Shown here: in pieces, positions 1 through 12,229 of the stretch
Position numbering within the stretch: position 1 is the stretch's first letter
How the letters are laid out: each line of letters opens with the position of its first letter
NCBI GenBank assembly: GCA_903813345.2
Contig: CAIIXF020000008.1
Span: forward strand, 21,248,822 to 21,312,821
DNA: 64,000 bases
Reading direction: 5' to 3'
Source: Owenia fusiformis
Lineage: Eukaryota; Annelida; Polychaeta; Sabellida; Oweniidae
The notes under the pieces: model-generated
Told to the model about the DNA's origin: nothing
Database searches by the model: none
The model's input: only the letters and a program-made list of their open reading frames with translations
Translations under genes and position numbers: made by a program

Positions 1-350
1 CTGACATTTTTGTTTAACTGGGAAGTTAGTGTAAATGAATACAAACAACATAATATTTTGATCTACAAGGTTCCATTAGCTCATGTCTCATATCTTATAT
101 ACCTTCAACTTGTACATGAGATATACCATATAACGCAATAATAGAAATAAATATACAAATATCTTAAAAGAAAAGATTGAATAACCATAGATACAAGCAG
201 GAACAGTACATAAAAGTTCTAAAGGTGTAAACCAAGAAACAAATGAACTTTATTTGTAGCAAAGAAATTAATGACATCAAGTCAACATGTGACAACTTTA
301 TTCGACACAAACCGTCTAATATAATAGCAGCTAATGTCGATGCAATTAGT

Positions 351-602
351 TTATTTGATAAAGCAATGTGCTGAGGGTGCAAATCCTCTTAGCCCTGTCT
401 TCACACACTCTTGTGCACAGTGTCCAATATTAGAGTCTCTGTATATGATACATTCGCCAAGGCATGCTACCCCACAAGCTCGTCCTAGTGCCCTCTTGTG
501 AAGATGAGACTCAAATTTTCTCTCAGAACCAGTGTTCACAGATGTTGCTATTGTTACAATGGCAATCAGGAGAAATGATCCGAATACGAAAGTGATCTTC
601 AT
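351..602 (-). CDS. Small secreted six-cysteine peptide precursor (83 aa)
   Basis: The exon begins exactly at ATG (602-600), directly after a good splice acceptor (pyrimidine tract then TTGCAG), so an untranslated leader exon must lie upstream; an in-frame TTG five codon-bases further up lies inside the acceptor and is not the start. The precursor has a typical signal peptide (about residues 1-23, starting MKITFVFGSF), a short propeptide, a dibasic KR at about residue 37, and a mature peptide of about 46 residues. The mature peptide carries six cysteines spaced C-X3-C-X3-C-X10-C-X3-C-X13-C. An AATAAA polyadenylation signal lies about 100 bp past the stop (249-254, minus strand). Paired CX3C motifs are known from helical-hairpin peptides, and six-cysteine secreted peptides include antimicrobial, venom-like and signalling types. 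I do not recognise the family and assign no function. The precursor architecture is clear; the role is unknown. Confidence 0.72.
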   Translation of the reverse strand: MKITFVFGSFLLIAIVTIATSVNTGSERKFESHLHKRALGRACGVACLGECIIYRDSNIGHCAQECVKTGLRGFAPSAHCFIK

Positions 603-959
603 CTGCAAGAAACAAAAAGATGATCCTATTTAAAATTACATGGATTTGCAAATGATACAAACCTAAGGCACTCCACCTCATAAATTTGGAATCCCCATTA
701 TGTCCATTTGGGCTATGACTGTAAAATGTGAACAAGTCAGTTGAGTAGGTCAATAGGTCATCTCGGTTTGGACATGATGTGAACACTTGCATTGGGTACT
801 AGTAAGCTAACATTGGGTTTGTAAAAATATGTGAACACTTAGATTGGCCAACAATGTGTTTGGACATGATGTGAACACTTACATTGGGTAAGCTAACAGT
901 GGGTTTCGCAAAAAATGGTCAAGATGTTAACACTTGGTTCGGCTCATTGGGTTTTGTCA

Positions 960-2830
960 AGATGTGATCGCCTGGGCTAGCTAAAATCGAGCTTGGACAT
1001 TATATGAACACTCAACAATGTTAGCTAAAATCGGACTTGGACATGATGTGAACACTGTTAACAATGTTAACAAACATTGGACTTGGACATGATGTGAACA
1101 CTGTTAACAATGTTAGCTTACATTGGACTTTGACATGATTTGAACATTGGTAACAATGTTAGCTTACATTGGGCTTGAACATGGTGTGAACACTGTTAAC
1201 ATGTTAGCTAACATTGGGCTTAGACATGATGTGAGCACTGTTAACAATAGCTAACATTGGGCTTGAACATGGTGTGAACACTGTTAACATGTTAGCTAAC
1301 ATTGGACTTGGACATGATGTGAACACTGTTAACAATGTTAGCTAACATTGGACTTGAACATGGTGTGAACACTATTAACATGTTAGCTAACATTGGACTT
1401 GGACAGGATGTGAGCACTGTTAACAATGTTAGCTAACATTGGACTTGGACAGGATGTGAACACTGTTATCAATGTTAGCTAACATTGGACTTGGACATGA
1501 TGTGAACACTGTTAACAATGTTAGCTAACATTGGACTTGGACATGATGTGAACACTGTTAACAATGTTAGCTAACATTGGACTTGGGTATGATGTGAACA
1601 CTGTTATCAATGTTAGCTAACATTGGACTTGGACATGATGTGAACACTGTTAACAATGTTAGCTAACATTGGACTTTGACAGGATGTGAGCACTGTTAAC
1701 AATGTTAGCTAACATTGGACTTGGACAGGATGTGAACACTGTTATCAATGTTAGCTAACATTGGACTTGGACATGATGTGAACACTGTTAACAATGTTAG
1801 CTAACATTGGACTTGGATATGATGTGAACACTGTTATCAATGTTAGCTAACATTGGACTTGGACATGATGTGAACACTGTTAACAATGTTAGCTAACATT
1901 GGACTTGGATATGATGTGAACATTGTTAACAATGTTAGCTAACATTGGACTTGGACATGATGTGAACACTGTTAACAATGTTAGCTAACATTGGACTTGG
2001 ACATGATGTGAACACTGTTAACAATGTTAGCTAACATTGGACTTGGATATGATGTGAACACTGTTATCAATGTTAGCTAACATTGGACTTGGACATGATG
2101 TGAACACTGTTAACAATGTTAGCTAACATTGGACTTGGACATGATGTGAACACTGTTAACAATGTTAGCTAACATTGGACTTGGATATGATGTGAACACT
2201 GTTATCAATGTTAGCTAACATTGGACTTGGACATGATGTGAACACTGTTAACAATGTTAGCTAACATTGGACTTGGACAGGATGTGAGCACTGTTAACAA
2301 TGTTAGCTAACATTGGACTTTGACAGGATGTGAACACTGTTATCAATGTTAGCTAACATTGGACTTGGACATGATGTGAACACTGTTAACAATGTTAGCT
2401 AACATTGGACTTGGATATGATGTGAACACTGTTATCAATGTTAGCTAACATTGGACTTGGACATGATGTGAACACTGTTAACAATGTTAACAAACATTGG
2501 ACTTGGATATGATGTGAACACTGTTAACAATGTTAGCTAACATTGGACTTGGACATGATGTGAACACTGTTAACAATGTTGGCTATCATTGGACTTGGAC
2601 ATGATGTGAACACTGTTAACAATGTTAGCTAACATTGGACTTGGATATGATGTGAACACTGTTATCAATGTTAGCTAACATTGGACTTGGACATGATGTG
2701 AACACTGTTAACAATGTTAACAAACATTGGACTTGGATATGATGTGAACACTGTTAACAATGTTAGCTAACATTGGACTTGGACATGATGTGAACACTGT
2801 TAACAATGTTGGCTAACATTGGGCTTAGAC
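960..2830. repeat. 46-bp minisatellite, about 40 copies
   Basis: Tandem array with a 46-bp unit containing the words GGACTTGGACATGATGTGAA and CACTGTTAACAATGTTAGC. Each unit includes the perfect 18-bp palindrome CAATGTTAGCTAACATTG. Variant units (GGATATGATG with GTTATCAATG, or GGACAGGATG with GTGAGCACTG) recur in a regular order, which suggests a higher-order repeat of several units. Degenerate, decayed copies extend outward from about 780 on one side and to about 2960 on the other. The array sits upstream of the six-cysteine peptide exon, probably within its 5' intron. Confidence 0.95.
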
Positions 2831-2959
2831 ATGTTGTGAACCTTTGGGTTCATGATGTTAACACATGCATTGGGTAAGTTGATATTGAGTTTTATCAAAA
2901 TGTGAACACTTAGCATGGCTGACATTATGTTTGAATTTGATGTGAACACTTGGGCTGTC

Positions 2960-5900
2960 ATTGTCAAGATGTAAACACCTATGAACACTTGGGTTTGTTA
3001 CCATTGTATTTACCATCTAAAGGCTTGATATGATGAAAATATGAAAGCACTTCTAGTCTATAGCTTGGGTTATCTTCTAACATTAATGGAAGCATGGTCA
3101 ATACGCTAGGTTTAGCCTTGAGTTGGAATGATGTAATCCCCAGAACAATTATGGAACATTCAGATTACTTTGTAATACAGAACCAATGAAGAGAGATCAC
3201 GTCCAAGAGATAATTGATATCTAACACCACCATACACATCATATTTCCCTAACAAACACATAGACCTGAAGTAATTCAAACCTTCCCATTTATCATAAGG
3301 ACGGTCGTCTTTTTATCTCATGGTCTAAATATTACTTATTAAAGTTCATGAAAGTTTCATTTTACTGGTTCGGATTAACCCCATTGAAGGGGACACAAAA
3401 GATTATCGTGTCGCGTGTCTCCAATCAGACTCGATTCTTTGGGGACCAATACACTCCCCTCCAAGTCTCCTTTTAGACCATGACGTGGCGATTTTAAGAA
3501 ATTCGTAAGAAATGGTCTTACATTTCTGACCTTGTAAGTGTAATTGAGAAATATAAGTAAGATTAAACAGACTTTTATTTTAGCATTATAAGGACTTCGG
3601 GTTAAAATTTTGTTTAAGACGGCGTACGGCTTTGACCAGCACGGTTTCCAGCATTTTCCTATGCAAATGTTGCACACGTTCATTACTGTCCTTTAGATCA
3701 ATTACTCTTAGCGATTTTGTATTCACAGTGCCCACCTATTCTCAATTATTGTGAACAAATTTATTTTTCTCACATTTTTGATTTGAATAATTAATTAAAC
3801 CGTCTGAGTAGTCTTCACTGTACTCCTTCTTTAATTGAGCATATGACAGCCGGAGATAGGAGACGATACTGTAAATATCAATGTTGTAAAATGGTGTAAC
3901 CCCCACACATCATAAAATAGAAAACCTGATTAATTTAACAATTACCGATGGTTTCATTATCCTAAGAGCGACCCATGGCGCTCATGCATGATCTCAGATG
4001 GGCGTAATAGTGCTGCATTAACAATGTAGACCATAAAAGAACATTAAAGAAATGGGATGTAATTGAAACTTGAAACGCAATAATGTAATTGTACTTTTCT
4101 GGAATTAATTGTTTCTAGATTTAGCATAACCAACTACATTTCAATGATGAACTGTCGAAGGTAAATGAGATCGATCACATTGATAAGAGATACAAAAGTA
4201 ATCTTTTAGCAAACCTTTTTTTGTAATCAGTATTCTAATCAACTTAGTCTAGGATTTCATAGAATTAGTAAACAGCCAGTATATAATATAATGCAAGTTT
4301 TTATGAAAATGATTATCTAAGAGTCCCAAAAGAGACTACAATAGGCTCGCGTGGTAATTACATAAATAACAATTCAATAGACTAGATGCGAGTAGAAATA
4401 ATCTTGATTTACGTCATTAAAAATTTCAAATTCAGTCAAACTGGTGTCATATTTGAATCTACATGTGAAATTACAATTAGAAATATGGTTTTGAAGAGTC
4501 CATCGACTTTGAAAATGTGACTTCTAGGTCGCATAGACCTCATGTTGTAAACTTATAAAAAGTGAAAAATCTTTTCTTGTGTTGGGCAGAAAATATTTTC
4601 CATGTTGTAAAATCATAAAAAGTGAAATGTCTGAAATGAAATGAAAACACACAAAAAAACGGATTCAGGCACTTTAATTCTTTGATAAGTTTTCACTCTC
4701 TTCTACTTTATGTAACCAGATGCAGGTTGGGACAATCAATCCTCCTAACACATGCCTCCAGAACTCATACCTCCTCCAGGAAAAAGGAAGGAACTGAAGT
4801 TTGGAGCCCTGCGTTCGGAGGTTGGGACAATTTGTCATGTAAATGCCCTTCGTTACTGTCATTAATTTAGCTAAGCGATACAAAAGACCATAAACTTGAC
4901 AAAAAACACTTAAAACGATTACAATACTGTACAATTATTTATGCAATAATCCAGAAAACGTTTCACGCTATTAGCTGCCATTGGGAAGTTGTCATCTGGG
5001 AGAAGCCCTTGTGACCAGGGATGAATAAGGTGGATGGAGGGGGTTCCAGAGACCTGATACAAGTCAATTTAACAAGACAATATAGGCGTTACAAAAATCT
5101 TAATAATATATAAAAGAGACAAAATTGGCATTCATGCTGCAGCCCAATTTTTGCATTCTTCCACCAGAAAGAAGGACGAGTAAGAATCACATAAATGTAA
5201 ATTCCTTTATTTTTCCAAGAATAATGTATGCCATTTGGGGAAATTTATAAAATAAACATGACTAGGAATGTATGAGGCCAAGAAATTCTAAAATTTATAA
5301 ATTGTAAAGGTTTTCTCACGAGATCTGATTCTGCACACGTGTCTTTAAATGTCGTTACGTAAAATTGTAACCGACCCAGTTCGTATCTCATTAGATGAGT
5401 TTTTGTCAAGGTTACATAATACATCGAAAATACAATTAGCTCTACGATATCACTATTCGATCCCTTTCACAAATTGAGAATCTTATCATGTTTCATATCT
5501 TTTTAATCATTCCAGATTATTACTAATCATGGCCTGTATATGAAAGATTTCTTTTGACCAACATAAACCAAATATCAATTGTCACTTCGATCCTAATTAG
5601 TATTAATTCGTTGTCTGATTTATTTGATAGTTACGTAATAATAAGATTATATTCAAAACTGTCTTAAGAGGTGAGGTGACCGACGTCTGTAGTATTTTTA
5701 GTATTCGTACTTAAAGGAGCAACAACGACTGGCGACTTTCTTTAAAAAAGAGTAACGATTAAAAATATGTTTTGCTTACAAACATTCTATGTCATGTTTT
5801 ATTCATGAAAAGTCAAAAGGTTCTTACTTTACCTCAGAATAATGCTTTCATTTTAAGGTTATCTGTAAAGATTCAAAAAGTGGACTTCTCTCTTTTAATT

Positions 5901-6300
5901 CTTATGAACTTCAGTTTTTAAATCTTCAAGAACATCCATATTTGATAACATATCTCAATTCCCTTTATAAAAAAATTAATTTAAATTGCGAGGAAAACAC
6001 ATGAATGCTTTTTAAAAGATTGTTTTAAGTATCTTACACTTTTTAGATAACTCTTTTCTGCAACTATAGAAATTTTAAAAATCTCCATTATCTAAATCTA
6101 AACTAATATAATTCATAAAAGTGATAACTTTAGATGTGATTCAGTAAAAAAATCAGGAACCATGCCTCGTCATGTCATCGATGTCAAAATTCTAACTTTA
6201 ATCACTTTAATTTCTTCCTAAAACTCAATATTTTAATTTAACTTATTAATGTATATTCTTTGAATTCTTTAAAGACATTTATCAAGTTCATGTATAGACT
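2960..6300. other. Non-coding stretch upstream of the peptide gene
   Basis: No convincing coding exon was found here. A 102-codon minus-strand frame at 3375-3683 has no recognisable domain and no splice context that would support it. A decayed copy of the GATGCGAGTAG TIR family lies at 4383-4615. The remainder is AT-rich and looks like intron or intergenic DNA. Confidence 0.5.
4383..4615. mobile_element. Truncated copy of the GATGCGAGTAG TIR element
   Basis: Begins with TAGATGCGAGTAGAAATAAT and is collinear with the longer copies at 51127-51550 and (reverse orientation) 41744-42063, including the shared GTTGGGCAGAAAATATTTTC segment. The opposite TIR is missing, so this copy is truncated. It carries no coding capacity. 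Confidence 0.75.
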
Positions 6301-6303
6301 TAC

Positions 6304-6500
6304 CTTGAGTTAGGTGTTCCCTTATTATCTTCCTTTGTAGCGTGTAGTTTAAGATCTTTCCACACTGCCCAGAAGACTTGTCTTGATTACCTTGCTTGTG
6401 GATACACCCGGTTATTACAGGTTATTAGTCCACAGTTGATTATGCGATTGTTGCAGAGTCGGAGGCGAACTTCTCTTTAAGACGAGAGTAGTGTGGCGGT
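6304..6500 (-). other. Candidate 5'UTR exon of the six-cysteine peptide gene
   Basis: On the minus strand the sequence CTCAAG is followed by GTAAGT, a consensus splice donor, with the exon boundary at 6304. The peptide ATG exon needs an upstream leader exon because it starts immediately after an acceptor. This is the best donor I noticed in the right orientation upstream, and the flanking DNA (6310-6500) is less AT-rich than its surroundings. The exon start and the link across 5.7 kb are inference; RNA reads would be needed to confirm them. Confidence 0.25.
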
Positions 6501-7023
6501 TGCACATTTTGAGCTGTATAGTGGATACATCATTAGCATATTGCATACGCATGCTCCGAGCAGAGGTAATTTACCATTTCTCATGAACCCAAGTATAGTA
6601 TTATTCTCCAATCATTTGTCGCACTTCTAGCTATGCATTTACCTTGCTTCCAATTATCATTCAAACCTTGAAATGTTTGGAGACTACTCTAAATAAAAGA
6701 GGCTCAAATTGATCAAAATTAAATCGGTTAGTTTATTATTACGGTTGAAGGTAAATGTCGCGCTGTTCTTGTCATATGCATACTTACTTCTAAATCTTTG
6801 CCAACACCACGAATTCCCTACTGAACCACGTTAGACTGTTTTTGTTTGGCAATTTTGTTTGGAAATCTTTCAGTAAATTTCAAACACTAAGCAAGCTTTA
6901 AGAGATTATTTCTTAGGCATTCAAGGTTGTCCAAGCTTTGGGCGATCTTAATCAAGAGGGATGAAAATCTGATTACAAATTACAGGCAATTACGATTTCG
7001 AATGCCAGCTTTTAGCATCATGA

Positions 7024-7221
7024 TAAACCATGAAATCTCAAATCTTCTCAGCCCTGAGATGTTTCAGGTGGAACAGAAAGATGCTATGAGTATCAGAATG
7101 GCTTATAGGGATACATAGGTACTAAACCATGAAATCTCAAATCTTCTCAGCTCTGAGATGTTTCAGGTGAAACAGAAAGATGCTATGAGTATCAGAATGG
7201 CTTATAGGGATACACGGGTAC
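7024..7221. repeat. 99-bp tandem duplication
   Basis: Two adjacent copies starting TAAACCATGAAATCTCAAAT, offset by 99 bp (7024 and 7123), differ at only a few positions (for example CAGCCCTGAG versus CAGCTCTGAG). This looks like a recent local duplication. It creates a spurious short reading frame at 6927-7118. Confidence 0.9.
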
Positions 7222-8864
7222 TAACTAGACCTCGTGATACCACGAGTTTGATTGGCGGCATCCTTGCTAAAGGCAAATATGGCTAATTTAAATGTGAGCG
7301 AACTCGGTGGCTGTATGATCAACTCGCGGATCTTAAAATGCTCACGGTAGGCTGTGATCCTGTAACTAACAATGTATTCTGAAAAGTAAGACAGTCTTAA
7401 GCATACACACAATCTACTTGTTAATGTATCGAGATCTGTCTTTTGTCAGTGTATCTCATCTGGTTCGATTCATCCTTTTTGGCAAAATGCTCTCAATGAA
7501 ATTACAAACCAAGGCACAAATAGAAGTCTGGTTGATGACAATGATAAGATGCTGACACGAGGATTATGACTTATGATGCTCAATAGTAATTACCTCTAGT
7601 TAGTTGGCTGCAATCTCCCTAGCAGGCGTTCCTGCCTACAAAGGCAGGGAAAGAGGGGGAACACCCCAATGCTACTCATCTATGTAGTGGGTACGATAGC
7701 ACTGAACGAATTGCTTGGAGATTGACGTGCCTAATGAGGAAGGATCAATTTAACTTACTATTGTTGTTGTAATTAATTATCCCTCACCGTTCCACACGCA
7801 AAGAACACTGGTTAATAGAGCTAATTTACATTAAAGTGGCAGCAAATGATAGAGAAAGAGGGTTTGATCTCGTGGGAGGCATAATGGTAGCATACTCGTT
7901 TCCCAGTTTGATTTTTTTATGAACACATCATACCTTGGAAATCCAAGATGTAATGGTAGCATAACAACACATGTATGCTTATATGATAAAAACACGATAG
8001 ACAAAATGCAATAAAATTATGAAAAAGTTTCAGGTCCTTAATTTGTGCTACTTTAATTACACGGTGGGCAACGATAACACATCGGATCAATGTCCTGCGT
8101 GTTACCAGTGCGTCGGACTTTAAAAAGACGCTATAAGTATCAATCAGCACGATGACAGGTAGTCTACTTATTCTAGTAACCGGCCTGCAGGCTTTAATGG
8201 ATTGATCAATAAGACATAATAATTACGCAAATAGCTGGCTTTCACTATTTATCAATTTTAAGATTCATAATAATTTACAAATGAATTTTATTTATCGGAG
8301 AGAACAGAGACATAGATGTTGTGAGTATCAGAATGGAACGTGCATTTATTATGCGAATCCATACAAGTTTTTAAACAAAAAAGCATTAGGCGACATATTC
8401 GATCAAAAAGCAGTAACTATCTATAAATAATAAATGAATAAAGCTTTAATCAAGCTTTGTCATAATAACGTAACATCAATATAATTTACCCAGATCTTAT
8501 TTTGTTTTCAAATTAGTCCATTTTAAATTATAAATAATTGATAACAGCCCTTTATTCAAGCAGTTTTGGAAGTGACATGATGTAACAACAATATGTCTCA
8601 TTGTAAATACCCTATACTTTTTGTGTTTTGTCCATTATCCATTTGAAATTAAATATTAGTCATGGAAAGTGGCTGAACGTTTCTTTGAATCTTCAATTCA
8701 ATATTGAGCGCTAAACGTAGGTAGGTTAGCTATCCCATTCAATGGAAAAGTGGCAAGTGGGATATTGTCAGTAATATTTGGGCTGGGCTGGCAAATGATA
8801 CTTGTCCTATGTTCGAACGATTCAAGCGATTTTCTATATATTATACAAAATATGATGTTTAAGT

Positions 8865-9035
8865 GAAACCTGTCTCAGTGAACACCTCTAGTGAACAACT
8901 GTCTCTAGTGGACACCCTTCCTCCTCCAAACATACTCTATTGACTTTGTATAAATTACCACCTCTGTAGTGAACACCTGCCAACACTGAACATATTTTCT
9001 TGGCAAAAATGTTCAATTTAAGCAGGTTTTACTAC
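8865..9035. mobile_element. Short MITE-like element, AAACCTG ends
   Basis: Starts with GAAACCTGTCTCAGTGAACA and ends in reverse complement (GTTCAATTTAAGCAGGTTTT). It is related to the copy at 12230-12485; both contain repeated TGAACACCT and GTGGACACCCTTCC-like words. It looks like a small non-autonomous dispersed element with no coding capacity. Confidence 0.55.
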
Positions 9036-9602
9036 ATAGATTCAATAGTCGGGGTTTGCGTATATAACTTCGAGACGACGAGCATGTTAATACAGCGGCT
9101 AAAATATAAAGAGGTTTGTTTATTTGTTTAAATGCTTTAGAAATGTTACCGTTGGTGCTTTTTTCATTACTTACAAACATTAACAAAAATTCCTCAAATA
9201 TCTATCTCAAATAAGACGATTTCTGCTTTGGGGGGGGGGGGCAAAATGTAAAAAGAAAGTGTACCCAGACTCTTTTCCCAAAGATCATTGCAATTAATTC
9301 AGAATTAATTTTAGAACTTATGATGGGGAAAATTGACCAAGAGGGGTCCATTTTAGGAACACAGTTTTTAGTCCCCATCAGCAACCTCCCCCCGGATCGA
9401 TCCGTGTATGATCTCCCTGCTGCATTGATAATATGTAGCGGTATATGCATACACATCTTTGTATATCGGTAAGAACCTGGTTGTGTATCCAATTATTTAT
9501 TGAAATACTATATTTCTTCGATAATCATTTGTGTATTTATAAATAATATTAGTGTCTGCATCAGAACATGATATTATATCGATAATATTAGGACACTGGG
9601 TT

Positions 9603-10730
9603 CTATAGAGTATCAATCCATTCTGAAATTGTATCTCTACTTGATACTTTTCCCTCTTTACTTTTCAGTACCTTTTCTAACACATCAGGAGAAACATCAG
9701 CGATGCTGACGACAGCGCCATCTTTATCAAAAATATCATACTCTAGCGTTTTCATATCAATTCCATTAACATGATGCACAGTATTTGAACATGGTTTATC
9801 ACGTTCTTCATTTCCCCGTTTATTTTGTTGCCTATCAGCAGTGTGGATACAGCCATTTGTGATTTGTGACTCTTGTATGTTTGTATCTCTTGTTGGTAGT
9901 GCTGAGCGTCCTAACCTTCCCGATCGTGATACCAGCAAGCCACTTGGCCGTGAAGATGTTGACATATATGATTCAAGTTCACCAGGGGGTGAAGGGGGTC
10001 TGAGTTCTAATCTCTGTGTAGGGTCGTTTGGTGACCGTTGAGACGTTGACCGCAATGAATCTTTCACATTGGGAGGTGATATGGGTCTTAGTTCTAATCG
10101 CGGAGTTGATGCTCTCCGCGCAAGCACTCTCGGGGCTGCTCTTCTAGGAGATGACGGAGGTCGTGGAGAAATGGAACGTGGTGAATCCAATGAAAGCAAT
10201 GAGCGTGATGAGAGACTGTTTTCGGAGTCTCGACGTGGGAGAGTACGGGGTGATGATACTGTAGGAGACATTGGTGAACGGGGTGGTGTAGAGGTAAAAA
10301 CACTGCCTTCTTGTTGCATATTAGGCAATACGAGAGATGTTAGTTCTGTTTGTTCCTCTAGCAAAGGCATTATTGACTTCGGAGTTATTGCATTTGTTCG
10401 TTTAGGAGATTGGCAAATATTAGTTGCAATGTTTTTGTCATCACGGCCCTTATGTACATTTCCGTATACCCGTACACCAGGGTTTATCAATGGAGGTAAT
10501 GCGACATCATTAGCCCTTCTCACTCCATCGATTATTTCCTCATTAGTCCTAACTGACCAGGGTGTATGTGCGATCACTTGTGAACCTCTGTGGCTAGTTT
10601 CATTATTCTCATTTACATCGAAACTGCCATCAGAAGCAGCGTCGGTTATGTCAACGATGTCCCCATCCCAATTTTGGATATTAATAACGGGTCCTTTTGA
10701 GAGAATGTCCTTATCATTCGCACTTAGCAT
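9603..10730 (-). CDS. Intronless Ser/Pro/Arg-rich disordered protein, 375 aa, unknown
   Basis: A single uninterrupted frame from ATG (10730) to TAG (9603), with an in-frame TGA just upstream of the ATG. An AATAAA signal lies about 100 bp past the stop (9496-9501), and a TATATA-like sequence occurs about 85 bp upstream of the ATG (near 10817). The protein is mostly low complexity: an acidic N-terminal part containing NIQNWDGDIVDITDAASDGS, then a long SP/PR-rich basic tract (about residues 145-275) with many SPR and PPSSP motifs. It has an internal duplication of RLELRPxSPP about 32 residues apart, then a more ordered C-terminal tail (about 325-375) ending in SEWIDTL. There are no membrane segments, signal peptide or recognisable catalytic motif. 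The SPR-rich basic composition resembles cytoskeleton-binding or heavily phosphorylated scaffolds, but this is only a compositional impression. A 256-codon frame on the opposite strand is its shadow. Confidence 0.7.
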   Translation of the reverse strand: MLSANDKDILSKGPVINIQNWDGDIVDITDAASDGSFDVNENNETSHRGSQVIAHTPWSVRTNEEIIDGVRRANDVALPPLINPGVRVYGNVHKGRDDKNIATNICQSPKRTNAITPKSIMPLLEEQTELTSLVLPNMQQEGSVFTSTPPRSPMSPTVSSPRTLPRRDSENSLSSRSLLSLDSPRSISPRPPSSPRRAAPRVLARRASTPRLELRPISPPNVKDSLRSTSQRSPNDPTQRLELRPPSPPGELESYMSTSSRPSGLLVSRSGRLGRSALPTRDTNIQESQITNGCIHTADRQQNKRGNEERDKPCSNTVHHVNGIDMKTLEYDIFDKDGAVVSIADVSPDVLEKVLKSKEGKVSSRDTISEWIDTL

Positions 10731-11837
10731 ATTGTCGGTACATGTTGTAAATATGTTCCTAGTTATGTCAATAATTAATCATATAAGTTCCAAGGCCATG
10801 GATAAAATCCCGTGTATATATTGGTTTAAATCCGTATGACATATCCAAATAAGGGTTTCATTTACATGTTGCTACCGTTTTTTGAAGTCCCCCGTGCATC
10901 CCTCTGTCACGTTTTACCATCCCACAGGGATAGGTCCGGACGTTGCTGAAAGAACAAGATGTTTTTCTTATAGCTTGAGAATGTCCGTTAATGTTGGTAG
11001 GACTATATTATTGATAATCATTTATTCTATTCACTCTGTTCTTTCTCCCTCTCTCTGAGAAATCAATCGTGTAGGCCTCATGTTAATAATCTTCGATGTA
11101 TGTTGATGCAGTCTTTTTTCAAATATCTGGTATATCCAAGGAGAGCACTGGTAAATGTAAAAAATATCAAATTATTCCAAAATCGCCAAATCCAGATTGA
11201 TAATTTTCTACAGCCACAGATGTGCAAATTATATTTTCTTGATTAATAAGTTTTTTCAAATTTGTTGCAGATTCTAGAATTTTGAGTTGAAAAAATCTAT
11301 TGGTAAAATTGCATGAAGAAAACTTAAAGTAAATATGTGAAGTACTTGAACAGAAAATGTTCATAGAGAACGGGGGCAGAAATCACAAAAGATATTGAAC
11401 ATTTAAAACTTGGCCTTGTTTACATTTGTTTGAAAATCAAATTATAACTCAATAGCTTTTTGAATGCTGCCATGGGGCATTCGATGCAATGTTTAATTAT
11501 GCCGATCTATGCGGTCATTCGCATAATCAATCACGTGACTGTGGTAACTGCACGGTAATAAGAATCTAGAGTAATAGAATGATATCGGAGCAGATGATAT
11601 AAAAGATATCTCTTACATATTTGTTAAAATATTAAATCATTGCACACGAATGCAATAAGACAATATACTTCCAATGCTTTTTACTTAATGTAGATGCACA
11701 TTGCACATATGCGCCCCGGGATATGCGTCCGCAACGAATGAGTCTTTACCCGAAAATAGGAAACTCGCACAACGCATTTAATATCCTAGTTTATATAATA
11801 ATCTCGAAGGATAGTGTCGTATACTATAAGTTATTGA

Positions 11838-11959
11838 ATCATTTGAAGTGCAATACAAGATATATTCTGCTCGAGAAATTCTGTATTGGAACGAGACGAT
11901 GTCGAGTGCCAATACAGAATATCGAGATAGAATATATCCTGTATTGCACTTCAAAGCAT
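11838..11959. repeat. Short imperfect palindrome (hairpin)
   Basis: The left arm, beginning TTTGAAGTGCAATACA, is matched in inverted form by TGTATTGCACTTCAAA at about 11940-11955. Inner arms carry TTCTGTATTGG and CCAATACAGAA. The loop is about 15 bp. It explains two mirror-image short reading frames in this interval. It could be a small foldback element. Confidence 0.8.
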
Positions 11960-12043
11960 TCAAAAACGTTTTTATCGTGTGATCTTACGCCAATACATTT
12001 TACTTAAGGAGATAATCACTAAGAAATAGTCTGCATTCTCTGT

Positions 12044-12126
12044 ATTGCTACTGAGATTGTCCCCTCCGTAAGAATATTTTCTGAATTGCTACGGAGATGA
12101 ACAATTGGGACAATCTCAGTAGCAAT
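12044..12126. repeat. 83-bp inverted repeat with 20-bp perfect arms
   Basis: ATTGCTACTGAGATTGTCCC at 12044-12063 is the exact reverse complement of the sequence at 12107-12126. A second inner inverted pair (CTCCGTA and TACGGAG types) deepens the potential hairpin. It has MITE-like size but no clear target duplication. Confidence 0.85.
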
Positions 12127-12229
12127 ATAGATTGGTACAGCACAAGAACTGACCAATCAAAGGGCTTCATCTTACAGATCATACGATAAATTCTAGTATT
12201 GCCTATAAATGACACACATTTGTTCAATG

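Larger units (their letters stand above)
6505..9490. other. Intergenic region without recognisable genes
   Basis: Only short, unsupported reading frames are present. The stretch holds one 99-bp tandem duplication (7024-7221), a short TIR-like element (8865-9035) and a poly-G run of about 12 bases at 9231. I see no tRNA cloverleaf or coding exon. Confidence 0.45.

Noticed and set aside
1000-2830. CRISPR-like array
   Set aside because: Units are directly adjacent with no unique spacers, in a eukaryotic genome; it is a minisatellite.
3375-3683. 102-codon minus-strand frame
   Set aside because: No signal peptide, domain, splice support or nearby polyadenylation signal; probably chance or an old repeat fragment.
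7860-7920. tRNA-like words near CATAATGGTAGCATACTCG
   Set aside because: I could not form a D-arm/T-arm pair or find an A and B box at proper spacing.
10069-10839. 256-codon plus-strand reading frame
   Set aside because: It lies antisense to the Ser/Pro/Arg-rich gene; the low-complexity composition keeps the opposite frame open. No domain, no polyadenylation context.
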